Source: Prochilodus magdalenae (Eukaryota; Chordata; Actinopteri; Characiformes; Prochilodontidae). From it: 64,000 nt of DNA. The stretch is from contig JAMWET010001300.1 of assembly GCA_024036415.1 (NCBI GenBank), positions 782,501-846,500 on the forward strand, read 5' to 3'. Under the pieces are notes generated by a model. The model had not been told where the DNA came from, did not search any database, and saw nothing but the letters and a program-made list of their open reading frames with translations. The translations under genes were made by a program, and so were the position numbers. Positions 44,879 to 57,449 of this stretch are shown here, in pieces. How positions within the stretch are numbered: position 1 is the stretch's first letter; each line of letters opens with the position of its first letter.

Positions 44879-45072
44879 ACACACTTTACACGAAGTGTTG
44901 ACTAACTAACATGGAGTAATGCATAAGTGAACACGAAGTAATACATTAACAATGGTTACCTAATGTTACATAAACCTGTAACAACCGTTACACGTTTACT
45001 TAACTTATAAGCATGTTGTTCTTAATATGTTACTTGATGTTAACTAACGTATTACCTCATGTTACTTCAAAA
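44879..45072. mobile_element. Fold-back repeat, family F copy 2
   Basis: TAACATGGAGTAAT (44908-44921) pairs with ATTACCTCATGTTA (45051-45064), one mismatch pair; more inner ACTAAC/GTTA pairs follow. Like the copy at 15587, it starts ACACTTTAC. No coding capacity. Confidence 0.6.
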
Positions 45073-46389
45073 CTTAATCTGAAATTGAATTAAACTATTT
45101 AATGACTATAAAGTTTTGTGAGTACACCCACACTTCTCATTTACAAAAACACTTCTTTAAATAACCACCAATGAAAGGTTCTGTTTTAAGAATGTGTTTA
45201 CACTCCCTGAAAACAAGTACTGTAATTTTACAATACAATAACATACTGTGGAGTCAGCAGCAGGAGTACATAGCAGGCAAGTCACCAACAGCCACACGAG
45301 TCTTTCTGACAATAAGCACCAACATCAACAAACCACTTCCCTGCGAAAGCCCCAGAACGCACCCTAATACTCATGTATACAACTTTAAGCCTTCAGAATC
45401 AACTATTTACATTACATTAGCTGTAGTGTTCCGAGCTCAGTGCTTCACATGACCATGTATACCAGGCCAGTGTACTGTTTTATTGACATACATTATTTTA
45501 TTGTATTTTGCTGGTGGACAGATTCTTTTCTTAACAAAAACATTTACGGTCAAATTATCCCAGAATTCCATGAAAGCTCTACAAAAGTAATATACAAGAT
45601 TTTATGAAAGGGGGATTTCATCTACATACAAAGCGTGTATCCCATAGGAGTCAATGACTGTAATTTGTGCTGTACTTCTGATTACAAATCAAATTGTAGT
45701 TTTGACTTTTTGTGCTCTTAAGCTTTAGAAACATATCCAGCATTATTCTTTGTATCAAGCACATGTAGTGTAGTTCATGTAGTTTGTATGCTTTTAAAAT
45801 GCTGCTGTAAAACTAATAAAATATTTTACTGCAATGTTACAGTACAGTACTGTGTTTAGTACAGTACCGGACTTTACCAGCAACCGAGCTGCCAATAACT
45901 TATCATGGATTTTACAGGGTTAGTTGTTTTGTAGTATGACAGTATTAATAGTGATAGTCTGTGTGAGTGTTTCTTCATATTATCTTTATAGATCATGAGT
46001 TATTATAGGCAGCAGATTAATATCAATGTATAAAAAGCATAATTGCACACATTAATTGAATATAGAATTATATAAAATTGGTAAATGTTCTTTTGAGATT
46101 TTTGTTTTGTTTTGTGCAGCCTAGATTTATTTAAGCTCTACAAGGTCTTGACATAGGAAGGCCTAAAACCGACTTTTTATTTGTATGAAGGGTCATTTAT
46201 ATAATATTATATATTATGCTATGATTATTATATTATAAAGCAAATCAGGGCACCTTTATTTCAATATTTAGCTCAGCCTCATTATCCATTAGTCAGAGCC
46301 GACCATTCCTTAACTGTCCTTATTCTCACATTCTGATGGCGGCAGTATCCTATTGTTCTCTATTACGTGTCTGCTGCGGCTTAGACGTT
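45073..46389. other. No gene seen
   Basis: AT-rich unassigned sequence. Confidence 0.5.
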
Positions 46390-46800
46390 CCTTAACTCAG
46401 AGGAATGTGCTGAATGTACTGAGTGAGAGCTGAGCTCTGAGTGATGGCTTGCAGCTCGGAGTCACGGGGCACACTAAGGACGGGCACCGAGAGTGCCACC
46501 AAACCGCCGGAGATTTCGCCTGGTTCAAAGTCCCGCCACTTAATTGCCGTAATCGTTTGATAAATTGCAGTCATTTGCACCTTATCTGCATGCTCCAGCA
46601 ATTTTTTATAGGTATTGTAAAGCACCTTGGTCTCTCGCTTGCATCTTTCCATCACCGAGCGGGAATGGAGCCGAAAATGTTAAATATGTACAATTGAGCC
46701 GGTAATGAGATTAATAAGTTCTAAATGAGTGCCGGGGTAGGGAATGAGAGTGAAAATCCCTCATCCTTTGAGGGGGCCGCCAGTGGAACACATTATCTGT
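46390..46800. promoter_or_regulatory. Candidate conserved non-coding element (or lost exon)
   Basis: GC content rises and CpGs appear against AT-rich flanks. TAATTG (46541-46546), GTAATC, GATAAATTG and TAATGAGATTAATAAG (46702-46717) are homeodomain-like cores. A reverse-strand frame of 87 codons spans 46392-46655, reading among other things LLEHADKVQMTAIYQTITAI, which looks less biased than random AT-rich frames; however, no splice sites or known domain support an exon. Regulatory DNA is my preferred reading. Confidence 0.35.
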
Positions 46801-47179
46801 CCAGAGTGGAAATGGGGTTTAGAAGTTTCACACTGCACTTTCTCACCGCTTACTTCTCCACTTGTCTGACGACAGAGACACTGTTTTTGTTCTCTTATTT
46901 CTGTTCTTCCATGCCTTTTTTTTTTTTTTTTGACTTCACGTTGTTCCAGCTGCATATCTCTGAGGTGAGGAACGCGGAGCTAAAAATGGGAAGAGGTGTA
47001 GAAGTCCCCTTGTTTGAAATAAGGTCATGGTAACACCTGTGCAAAGAAGTCAAGGAAACGAAAGCCCACAAGGGATGTCCATATCAGTGTATTCCGGCTA
47101 ATTTTAAATTCCCTTTTATAGACTGTGTGTGGATTATGTATGTTCTGTGTACATTCCCGAAGGCTTTGTGAAGGAGAGC
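46801..47179. other. No gene seen; poly-T at 46917-46931
   Basis: Unassigned sequence. Confidence 0.5.
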
Positions 47180-47224
47180 GAGACAGACAGACAGACAGAG
47201 AGAGAGAGAGCTAGAGAGAGAGAC
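47180..47224. repeat. (GACA)n(GA)n microsatellite
   Basis: Four GACA units then GA repeats with one CTA interruption. Confidence 0.9.
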
Positions 47225-48061
47225 ACTGGGGGCATGCTGTCATTTTAGCACATCGTGATGGGTCTCAGTAGATACATACTGAAAGCTGGAGCTGATCCTG
47301 GATTACTCCTCCATCTCATGCTTAAATTTATTTCCCCCAGTTCTGGCACACTTATTAAAAACATACTGCTCTTTTTTTGGGATCGATTGGATCTCAGCCG
47401 CTTTCTCTGTAAATGATTCATCCACACAGTCGATACCTTAATCCTCAAAGCACCAATGAGGTTCAACATGACAGCAACACAGAGGTGATTGTAAAATAGT
47501 TGGCAGGGCGACTAAATGCTTCCAAGTATAACAGATTACAGTGTGTGTGCACATCTTGTAAGATCCAATAGTAGTTCCGCATCTGTATATCTGTGAACAT
47601 GTCCTAGCCTTGTGCATAGGTATTGTTGCAGGTGTCAAGCCCAGCACTGGTATGAAGTGACTGAGGGGGACAGTTAACATGGCGCTAGTATGGGCTAGTA
47701 TTCCTGAGCGATCCTAACCGCTGGGAAGGAGATGACTGCTAACATCTACAAAACAATAGCCAACAGCGTCAAAATCATCAAGTAAAACAAGATGATCAGA
47801 CTGTATTGTCTTCCTGCTCATGCCATGCTGTGTTCTCTGTCTCCCTCGGTATCGCTCTCTGTCTCTTTTTCATTGACCCCGTCTCTCACTTCCTCACAAT
47901 AGGAAAAAAAACTAAATTAGCCACTAAAAGCTTGGCTGAGCTGAAGCAATGTGTTCAATCTCTCTCTCTCTCTCTCTTTTGCTCCATTACTCAGTATAGC
48001 TGCAGCCTCCTTGTTTGTGTGTTGACATTTCTGAGCTAGCAGATAGGCTCAGTATTACCCA
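47225..48061. other. No gene seen; (TC)n at 47959-47978
   Basis: Unassigned apart from one short TC array. Confidence 0.5.
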
Positions 48062-48190
48062 GAGTTAACGTTCATTCACTCATCTTTTAAGCTGCTTATT
48101 CTTCTAGGTCGCAGGGGGTGCTGGAGCCTACCCCGCTCATAGAGTGGAGGGCAGGAAACACCATGGACAGGACACCAGCCCATTACAGGG
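48062..48190 (+). mobile_element. Interspersed repeat fragment, family G copy 2
   Basis: CATTCACTCATCTTTTAAGC, GGTCGCAGGGGGTGCTGGAG (48108-48127), GGCAGGAAACACCATGGACA (48151-48170) and CACCAGCCCATTACAGGGC (48173-48191) match a common teleost repeat, related to 20424-20605. The minisatellite starts where the rest of the repeat should continue. Confidence 0.6.
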
Positions 48191-49093
48191 CAGCTTACTA
48201 CACAGCATACTACATACTGCATATCTTACTACATGCTACACAGCTTACTATATACTGCACAGCATACTACATACTGCATAGCTTACTACATGCTACACAG
48301 CATACTACATACTGCATATCTTACTACATACTGCATAGCTTACTACATGCTACACAGCATACTACATACTGCATATCTTACTACATGCTACACAGCATAC
48401 TATATACTGCACAGCATACTACATACTGCATAGCTTACTACATGCTACACAGCATACTAAATACTACACAGCATACTACATACTGCATAGCTTACTACAT
48501 GCTACACAGTTTACTGTATACTACAAAGCATACTACATACTGCATAGCTTACTACATACTGCATAGCTTACTACATGCTACAGTTTACTATATACTGCAC
48601 AGCATACTACATACTGCATAGCTTACTACATGCGACAGTTTACTATATACTACACAGCATACTACATACAGCATAGCTTACTACATACTGCATAGCTTAC
48701 TACATGCTACACAGCATACTATATACTACACAGCATACTACATACTGCATAGCTTACTGCATGCTACAAAGTTTACTATATACTACACAGCATACTACAT
48801 ACTGCACAAAATACTGTATACTACAAATCTTACTATATGCTACACAGCATACAACATACTACACAACATAATACATACTACACAGCTTACTATATACTAC
48901 ACAGCTCACTATATACTGCACAGCATACTACATACTGCTTAGCTTAGTACATGCTACACAGTATACTATATACTACACACCACACTATATACTACACAGC
49001 TCACTATATACTGCACAGCATACTACATACTGCTTAGCTTAGTACATGCTACACAGTATACTATTTACTACACAGCTCACTATATACTACAGA
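48187..49093. repeat. 19-bp minisatellite, about 47 copies
   Basis: Two monomer types alternate irregularly: AGCATACTACATACTGCAT and AGCTTACTACATGCTACAC, with variants such as ATCTTACTACATACTGCAT. The period is 19 bp with few indels. The plus strand is poor in G (one or two per monomer). Because no monomer contains a stop in any of three frames, a 168-codon open frame runs from 48118 through part of the array; it is an artefact. Confidence 0.97.
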
Positions 49094-49339
49094 TTTCCTC
49101 CACCTAGGGAAATGTACTTCTATGCATAAAGACATTAAAATTAAAATTCTCTACTGGATACTGTAAATGTAGCTTTTCCTGAGTACCCTGCCTTTTCCAC
49201 TGAAACGCGGAGTGCTCATATCCTTCTTTAGTGGGCATCAGAAACATGAAAGCAAGAAGAAATGGCTTCCTAAGGGCTTACACATTTCACTTTGAATGCC
49301 AAACAATGCACAGGATGGAGGGGGGAAAAAAGCCATTGC
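49094..49339. other. No gene seen
   Basis: Unassigned. Confidence 0.5.
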
Positions 49340-49480
49340 ATCATCAAAGGCACCTTACATCAGCTATTTTAGCTGACGTGGATTAATTATCCAGCAGTGT
49401 AATTTAGCCCTGCTGCTGCTGCTGCTCCTGCTGCTGCTGAAATTCTCAAAGAAAAAGCCTTGAAATTTGATTTCGACATC
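49340..49480. promoter_or_regulatory. Candidate conserved block with (CTG)n
   Basis: GATTAATTAT (49381-49390) and other TAAT cores sit beside an interrupted CTG run at 49410-49439. Flanks are unique. Weak evidence. Confidence 0.25.
49410..49439. repeat. (CTG)n trinucleotide repeat
   Basis: Ten triplets with one CTC interruption. No coding frame is supported, so it is not called a polyglutamine or polyleucine tract. Confidence 0.85.
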
Positions 49481-51030
49481 AGGGATAAGTGTGTGGAGAA
49501 ATAGCTTTTTTAAAGTATTAGTGCACTGGAGGGTTGTGCCATATTCCTTTTCCTACGTTATATGGAACAATACTAGAAATTTCTTCTTATTATTTGAAAC
49601 TTCAGCCCGCGAGTATCCTGCATGACTAATGTTGCTGTGCCATTAGCTGCAAAAGGAAACGCACCGATCGATCAAGTTGATTTATGTACATGCATTTCTA
49701 TTTCTAGAAGTTTTATAGAAAAGATACCACTGTAATCCGTTCATGGGCGGTGTATGTTTCCAGTGCTGCTCGGAGCCGCGTGATGTTCCTGCAATCTGAT
49801 GTTTTCATCAGTCTTCTTGCATCAGATGCTTTTTTTCTGTAAGTTACAGGACTTCAAAAACACAAATCGTTTTCTGAAATGAAAACCTAACCTACTAAAG
49901 GAAGGGAGATTGGGGTGGGTTGTAAACATTTAGTCTCAGCCTCTGGTGGTTGTTTGTGCTTTGCCTTTCAGACTTTTTGGGATTCCCATAATTGTCTGTT
50001 ATAAAAAGCCGTAGTGATCTCCTGTTAGTCACAAAACCAAAGTCAGTGTTACATACTGTTTGGATCAAATACACGCTGGGGGTAGACTGTAACAGTAGAT
50101 AGATTGTGAAATAATTTATCAAATTACATTTTAAAAAATAATTTTCTCTTAAATTCAGTGTAGCACACAAAGAGGACAAATCACATAATGGATTACTATG
50201 CCCCACCAGAACACTTAAACAGGTGAGAGTACGTATGTGTGTTTGCCTATATCTGGGTTTGCATACCAAATATGCAAATATTATGTGCACAAAGTTGTAG
50301 CAGAAAAAAGTTCATTAAGTCATGTTTCCATCCGCTACAGTTATGCCTTGGCTAGCATGATCAGGAGCTTCATCAAAAGCTGCCCTTTTTGCTTCAGGTA
50401 GAATTATCTTTACAGCCATTTGCTTTCTTTTTATGGCCGTGCTGCTCAGATACACAGGGCAGAATGAGCAGTGGCCCACCCAGTGAGGGTTGAAATCTCC
50501 ATGCCCCCCCAACGATGATGCACTTGGGATCACAAACACAAGGCAAGGCAATTCTGGGAGCTCTATGTAAAGCATTGTTGTTTGTTCAGATGAGCTTTTC
50601 TGCGTTTCAGAGTGTGGAAGACAGCTTTAGAAAAGCCATGCGCCAAAATCAGCTGGAGCAGAATCATGTGACTTCTGGCTTGATGAGTCATTGTTTATTC
50701 CCGTATCCATCCCCGATCCTTTTCGTATGTCAGCTGTAGTGATATTTTTCACCTGAGGAATATCTTTTCCTTCTCGTTCTAGCATAGAAACTCTGTGTTG
50801 CAGTGTTAGGGTGTTTCTGTGTATTTCAAGCTTTTTATTTTATTGTGTATTTTCAAACTTTGCTAAACACTAGTGAATGGAAAACCTGTTTATGTTTGGC
50901 CGTGGGTTAGTTTAAGACTGGCTTTGCACAGCGCATGTTGTGACTTACATGCTTTGTATTGTGGTGTGGCACAACTGACTATGCTGCTGTAACAGAGCAG
51001 GAGGCGTGGCTCCGCAAAGTGTCTACCCAA
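49481..51030. other. No gene seen
   Basis: The 131-codon reverse frame at 49895-50290 shows no domain; unassigned. Confidence 0.45.
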
Positions 51031-51345
51031 TGAGGCACTGCGGTGTGAGAGAGGTTTGTTATTATGGGAACTATACTGTTATCCAATTTATATTATTATA
51101 ACACTTACGACACTTGGCTGTCCAAGTAACTCTCCTCTGGCTCCCCTGCATTGCTTTTGTTACTTTTATGATTCTTCAATAATTTCACTGGCCCCTGATC
51201 TTTCTTCCATCTTTCATTTATCACTTTATTCATGTTGTTTATATTCAACTTCTGTGCTATTGCTTTTATTAGGAATGTCTCAGTGGTAATGAATTGTCCC
51301 TCAGGGATAAATACAGCTTATTCAGTTCAGTTCTGTTCAGTTACC
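51031..51345 (+). mobile_element. LINE 3' tail (L2-like)
   Basis: TGAATTGTCCCTCAGGGATA followed by AATACAG and a short TTCAG-type repeat (51335 region) is an L2-type 3' end, where GGGAT(C)AATAAAG plus a tandem repeat is usual. The upstream T-rich 250 bp fits an untranslated region. Confidence 0.6.
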
Positions 51346-52542
51346 CTCCCTGCCTAGTGCTTCTGTGAGGAGGAGGCTGAGAGCGTTTGGTGTGTTTTTG
51401 CTGTTTAACATTTGACACTAATTTCATTCAAATCATTTTACACAAATATAAATAGGGAATAGAAAAGAAAACCTCTGACCTTTACAGCAAATAGCTAAGC
51501 TGTTTTATGTTGCTGTGCCTGTCATCACATCAGCGTCTTTAAACATAATGTCATATTCAGCTGCACTGAACTAGTAAATGGGGTAATGGTTTACCTTATG
51601 ATTTTGCCAGGTAATTATGAAACTAATCACTAGCTAGATAATTACAGATTGGGATCTAGTACCTAGATTAACCTCTTAAACCCAGTTTTAGCTCCTTAAT
51701 TAGTTTCATAATGATTACTAAGGCAATAAACTACAAGAGGCAATGTGTTATAGTGATTTTACCAGAGTTTAATTAAGTGGGTTGTTGCTTTTATACAACT
51801 GAATAAACACAGCAATGTTCAATAATTAACTGAATGTATTATCAATGTAATGTTTTAATGCACAGTTACTTTTCATGTGCTATATTTAACAAACTGAGGG
51901 TGAATAAACGCATAAAATGTGGCCTGTGCAAAAGATAATTTATATTTTACGTTTTTTTTTCTCCCTTATACGTTAAACTAATAAATAGAACATGAAATGA
52001 AACGTGTTAACTTGTTTTCACCTAATCACCAAAACATGTAAGCTGGTTGGGGTGTTTAAATGTGCACCTGGCAGCATATAAAAGTAAATCAAATCTGATA
52101 ATGTATATATGCATGTATATAAATAAAAGGCCTGCAGTTTAAGGGATTGAGAGCCTTTCTATATTAGACTGTATCCTAGCCCTGTGTTTGCATTCAGTCA
52201 TTTCGGGTATGAAACATGATGTTACATACTTTATGTGGTCACGTCATTGCTGGCAGATGCAGCACACCCTACACAGAAGTGTTAATTCTCACCTTTCCTA
52301 CAGGCATCCCTGCCTTTGCTGAGAAGGTGTCAGGAAGGACTGGTGGACTAGGACACGTGCGCACGACCCCATGGTGCCTTTCCACTGCACGCGCAGAGGA
52401 CGACTGGGTCGCTACAATTATCACCAGCTATATTTAGTGTGCGTGGCCCAGTTGACAAATGCCAACTAACATTTTCCCAGCATTGTTGTTTAATTCAGTG
52501 ACAGCTCATTTAAAAGGCAATAAATCTTATGGGCTTTGGGGA
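51346..52542. other. No gene seen
   Basis: Unassigned AT-rich sequence; no exon signal. Confidence 0.5.
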
Positions 52543-52561
52543 GTGTGTGTGTGTGTGTGTA

Positions 52562-52595
<34 letters not shown>

Positions 52596-52622
52596 GGGGT
52601 TTGTGTGGGGGTGTGTGTGTTT
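52543..52622. repeat. (GT)n microsatellite
   Basis: Long GT array with ATGC, TTTGGGGG and TTTGTGTGGGG interruptions. Confidence 0.93.
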
Positions 52623-54284
52623 GTGCATAGGAGGCCAAGGTGGGTGACCTGAGGTTTGTGAAGCTCTTTCTGAGTCACAGGGTTAAGTGGCCAGGCCAGA
52701 GGGCCTGTGGTCTCTGCTAAGTGACTGACCGATCAATGCTGGAGGCGACAGAGTCAAAGGTCAGGATGTTCAGTGATGGCTCTGGGATTAACAGTGAAAG
52801 GGACTTTTACCACATGAGAGAGGGAGAGCGTTTGATGTAGCGCCGCTTTGGCACAGACCTAACTTATCCTGAGATTTCGGAGAGGTACGTTCGATGGACA
52901 CCATTGTTGTTCCACGGATGTTATATTCACAAGGCTCTAATAAAACCCATGTACAGCATTTAGAAAATGAGTATGATGAACAACACACTTATATACAGTC
53001 GCCATGTAAAGCCTGAAGTAATCGTTTTAAAGTCTGTCTCTGGACCGATCTGGCAGGAGCTGACTATAGTACATAATTAACTACAGCCTCAGGAAACGAG
53101 TTGTGACTAAGTTTGAATATGTGCTTGCAGAAGTCATCTGTCTGCGGTGAAACCAGTAATACAAAACGTCCTTCCACATGTTTCATGCAATTACACATTT
53201 CCACCAGTGAGGTCTTACGATCCCATTGTTGTTTTAAAACATAAACATCACAACCAAAAATGTATTATGTCTGAATTAAGAATCAACTATGTTATGCAAA
53301 TTATTATGAAAGATGAAACATTCTTTAAAAGACATTCATTTCAACTAAATTAGTAGAACGTCCTTAATTTCCTCACATCATCAGCATTAATTAACCACAT
53401 TTTGGGTATTTGGTATATCTCTGGCCAAACCCCTGTCATCCCCCCACCCCACCCCCCAAAAACTGTTTAACTGATTTAACACAATCAACAGAGAAAACTC
53501 ATCAAAAATGATTTTTTTATTACACATTCATTAAGTTGTTTGATTGTTTAAATTATTATTATTATAATTATTATTAAATGCAAGTTTGATTCCGTGTTGA
53601 AACGGCAAATAAAATATGTCCCCTTACTCGTCAAGTGTTTTTCCAAAGCCAGAGAGCAACTTCAATGTTAACTCTTTTATTGCTTCTATTTATATATATA
53701 TATATTATTATTATTAGTTTTTTTTTTTTTTTTAAGTGATTGCTGGTTTCATGTCTAGAGTGTGCAGCATTGATTACTCTTTCGTTGGCTACCATTCTGT
53801 GAATGATATAACCATTAGAAGAACTTTCTATATGATTGACAAGAGGTTAGGAGACGCCATCGGGGCAGTGATACTTCTACATCCTCTTATACTGAGGTGA
53901 TTCGACCTAACGCCACTGTGACTCACTATCACCTCTTGAGGTACAAAGTGGTATTATGAGACAGGACGCGTCGGGGCTAACTGATATCTCTGTAACCACA
54001 CACAGAGATTCTGGATGTGAACTGAACGAATACTTTCTACACATTGCTTGACATTCATGTCACTGACTGAAGCCCGGCCCTAGACCATTTCCTATTAGTT
54101 GATTAAATCCACTTTTACATCTGTAAAATACTGAACTTTTCCAGTGGTGTTGATTTTCCTGTGCTGCCTTGCGGTTGTATTTCTGAAACTTCCTCTAAAG
54201 AATTGTAAGTTTCATATAAACCTGGTACTTGGTACTTTATTCGGTTGTATGGAACATGGAGATTTGTTTTATTCCATGTCCCTG
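52623..54284. other. No gene seen
   Basis: Contains C-rich 53430-53458, a TTA-rich run near 53555-53575 and a TA/TTA/poly-T stretch at 53690-53733. No gene. Confidence 0.5.
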
Positions 54285-54475
54285 CACACGCCATGATCTC
54301 ACACATGGTTTCCAGTCCACACTTTTCTCGTGTTCCATTTCCTGACACACCTGAGCCAGATAATCAGCATTCTACAGCCTTGATTACTTGGCTGCGGTAT
54401 GTTTGGAACTGTAACAGAATAAAAATGTGGATCATCTAGGATATCCCCAAAGGCTGGATTGAAACCCCTGAAATA
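54285..54475. mobile_element. Fold-back repeat (MITE-like)
   Basis: TGGTTTCCAGTCCAC (54306-54320) pairs with GGCTGGATTGAAACC (54453-54467), and the centre has CACACCTGAGCCAGATAATC / GATTACTTGGCTGCGGTATG. Similar wording is typical of dispersed fish fold-back repeats such as the one at 15157. Confidence 0.55.
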
Positions 54476-54504
54476 AGCCATCTTTCCAAGCCAGTGAGAA
54501 CATG

Positions 54505-54612
54505 GCCAGTCGTGCTGTGTCTCACAAATGGCTGTGGCATCTCAGGGAATTGAACTCAGGTCCCAGTGATAGGATGCAACCTTCTTAGCCAGTTGCACCA
54601 TTTCAGAGCTGA
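54505..54612 (-). mobile_element. tRNA-like SINE head (probable)
   Basis: On the minus strand an A-box-like TGGTGCAACTGGCTAAG (about 54600) is followed about 46 nt later by GAGTTCAATTCCC (about 54556), whose GTTCAATTC fits the B box GWTCRANNC exactly. Spacing suits a tRNA-derived promoter. The body after the B box is unique to me; no second copy is in the window. It does not fold as a functional tRNA by inspection. Confidence 0.5.
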
Positions 54613-54615
54613 GTG

Positions 54616-55985
54616 GTTTCCTTTACCATCACCACATCAACTCAAAAAGCCTGACAAGACCCTGTAAACACATAAACTTCAGACCTTTACTTCCTTCGTG
54701 TTGCACTGGAGCTGCAAGACTGATCTAGCTAATGAATAGAAATTACCAAACATTTTACAGACTGCATGCCTAAATCACCACATATGGACATCAACTGTGT
54801 CATGATGCTTAGTTATCTCATCTAAACTTGCCTATATAGGCTCTGACACAGTGACCTGTAGATATACTTTCTCTGCAGTGAACACACTTCCACACATTTG
54901 ATTGACATTACTGTTTGTTTGTTGAATATAGCATGTTGGGATGGAAATGGTCTTTGCAAAGATTACCAGACATTTTATGTTGCTTTTAAATGTTAAAAAT
55001 ATTAAGTAATAAAAAATGTAGGTTTGTTCTGGCTACGTGTAATGTTTACTTATTTTCACTGAAAAACTGACTTTTTCCATTTGAAAGGATGTGTTATAAT
55101 TCGGTTTAAAGGTGCTATAAAATGGAAAACTGTATTTACATTGTCATTGTTGAATAAAGAGTGTTCGGGTGCCCCGAAATGACATAACGAAAACCAGAAT
55201 CACTCTAATCAGTTTACTCCATCAAATATAAATCCCACATTTACAAAATCCAGAACTGTTACATAATAAACCTAGACGATCAACATTTACCCCCTTAAAA
55301 AACTCCCTCAAAACTAAACCAAATGGTGAATGATTGATATTTGTCTGTTACTGAGGCTGAAGTTGGTTTCCTATTCCCCAGCTTCTTATTGAAATGTTTT
55401 GGCTGAAGTGCCAACTTTAATTCCAAGTCGTTCATTTGCTCAGCACGTTTCACTCAATTTCTTAAACCATTTCTTAAACCAGTTTCTTGAACAGTATAGT
55501 AAGTAGCTGCTATGCTGCGTGATTGTTTCCACTTTATGTTTTTTCTGATTTTATTTGTTTATTTTTTGGCAGATCATCTTAAACTGAAAGTTTCTAACAA
55601 CTTCACTTTGTTTTGATGTTGAGATTGAAAGCTGGTAGCTAGTATAGGTAAAGCAACTAATATTAGCATAACCCCCTAAATAATATATGACCAGCTAATT
55701 TACACAGAGGTTGGTTTTATTGTCCTGTCGGGTCTATTTCAACATGTTGCTTCTATGTGATCATCATAGTGTCTCACTGTAAACCAACAATTCATCAAAT
55801 TATTACTGATCTCAAGAAAACATGTTCCTGTTCCATTCTAGGGCCAAAACATAAGAGTGTAAATATAAAACTCCATCTGGACATTAAACTCACATACCTT
55901 CAGTGTAGATATAGAAAGAATAATAAAAAATGCTAAGTAAATGCAATGACTGGCACCACAGGATTAAGAAGATTAAGCTTCTATT
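54616..55985. other. Unassigned, probably repeat-derived in part
   Basis: 55085-55330 reads like a decayed fish repeat but no ends can be placed. No coding signal. Confidence 0.4.
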
Positions 55986-56070
55986 GCTTTTTAGCTACAT
56001 TAGCCCTGTAGCTCCAGTGAGAAACTAACGAAAGGAAACATGTGACACCAGACATGTCTAGGTGTAGCCT
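55986..56070. mobile_element. Interspersed repeat, family L copy 1
   Basis: TAGCTACATTAGCCCTGTAG then CTCCAGTGAGAAACTAA and CCAGACATGTCT recur at 59044-59103 in the same order, so this is a repeated element. Class unknown. Confidence 0.6.
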
Positions 56071-57114
56071 GATGTGGCAAATCCAGCACTTCTGCCTAGC
56101 TGACCAGGACAGAAAACCAAAGTCCTGTGCTACCTGTTGTTGGGTTCTTTTGCAGCTTTGTGCATGTTTTCTGCTCTGACAGTATGGAGGCTGCTATCAA
56201 ACAGCTACGTTATGCAAATAAGTGACAGTAGATCAGTGTCAGGTGGAGGGGGGGACAGTGCAGAAATCCAAACTCTCGCTCCAAGCCGATGAAGTCCAGA
56301 TGCATGCTGTGCATTCAAATTGCCCAGCGCTGCTTGACAGACGACCGCAGTGCCTGTCTAAAGATCTGAGGCTGAATCGCTGTTTATTTGTGCCAGCTTG
56401 CTTGGAGGCTATCTGCCGGCTGTCTTGTGGGGTACGTTCACATGTCTGCAAAAGCAAAGCCCCTGTCAAGTCCCATTGTCAAAACATTTCCCGTTTGGTC
56501 AGAGGATAGCACAGAAACTGAGGCTTATTGGCAAGCTTTGAAAATGTTATACCAGAATAAATGGATTTAGAAAATCCCAAACCGCTTTATACATGCTGCT
56601 TCTTAATCAGTGTTGATGATAATTGTGATAAATATTGCTGCATAACTTCAAAAAGTGTTAAGCTAACAGTTCCGCATAATTGCCCTGAGGCTAGTTATTC
56701 AAATATATGTGTACAAAATACATACATAATACATAAATGCATGTATACATACTTTTTCCCTTTTTTATATATATATACCACATTATCTAAAATGACAAAG
56801 CCTAAATATCTTACCTTTGTGACTTGCTCTCCAGAATGCATGGTATAGTTTTGTGTTCCATCTCAAGCCACAATATACCACCCCATGATGAAAATACATA
56901 GCTGTGGAAAAAACAAGGATTTATCCTCTAGCACCCTTCACCCTCTTTTTCCCAGCGTGAGTGAGAGAGAGAAGACAAATCGAAGTGCAACATGATTCCT
57001 CTGAGCTTCTTCTCCATCATGTGAAGACAGATACATTACCTATCATCAGCAGCAGCAACAAGCTTGTCGGGGCCACAGAGGGAAAGTTATAGCTTCAGAT
57101 ATCTATCCGGTGAT
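56071..57114. other. No gene seen
   Basis: 56222-56509 has overlapping frames on both strands (95 and 76 codons) in a GC-richer block, without any motif or splice support. Confidence 0.45.
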
Positions 57115-57195
57115 AGAGGTGGGCAATATGACTATGCTCTCATTACCATGATTAATTACATAGCGATACATTTTTAAAGTGTATCATGAGAATCA
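57115..57195. repeat. GATAT-type repeat relic
   Basis: GAGGTGGGCAATATGACTAT and GCGATACATTTTTAAAGTGT resemble the degenerate fish repeat also seen near 33848. Confidence 0.35.
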
Positions 57196-57449
57196 GCAGA
57201 AATTGTAGAACACTGAACAACTGCATGTATGAAACAGCAACATCTTGTAGGTTAATTTAAGAGAACCCGTAAAAGCAACCTCTGTATAATGGCTAGGTAA
57301 CTTAAAAGGAGGTATAAGCAGCTGATTGGATGTTGGTCTTTCTTATAAGTGGCTCTTCTGTTGTGCTGGTGTGTTTTGAGCATTTAAGCTCATTCATGAC
57401 CATCATAAAAGCATTATTCTTGACACAAAGAATCTGGAGCTTCCACAGT

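Noticed and set aside
48118..48621. 168-codon repetitive protein
   Set aside because: The frame follows the 19-bp minisatellite, whose monomers have no stop in any frame.
48187..49093. CRISPR array
   Set aside because: Monomers are contiguous at 19 bp with no unique spacers, and the setting is a vertebrate genome.
54505..54612. Functional tRNA gene
   Set aside because: Boxes fit, but I see no acceptor-stem pairing or anticodon arm.
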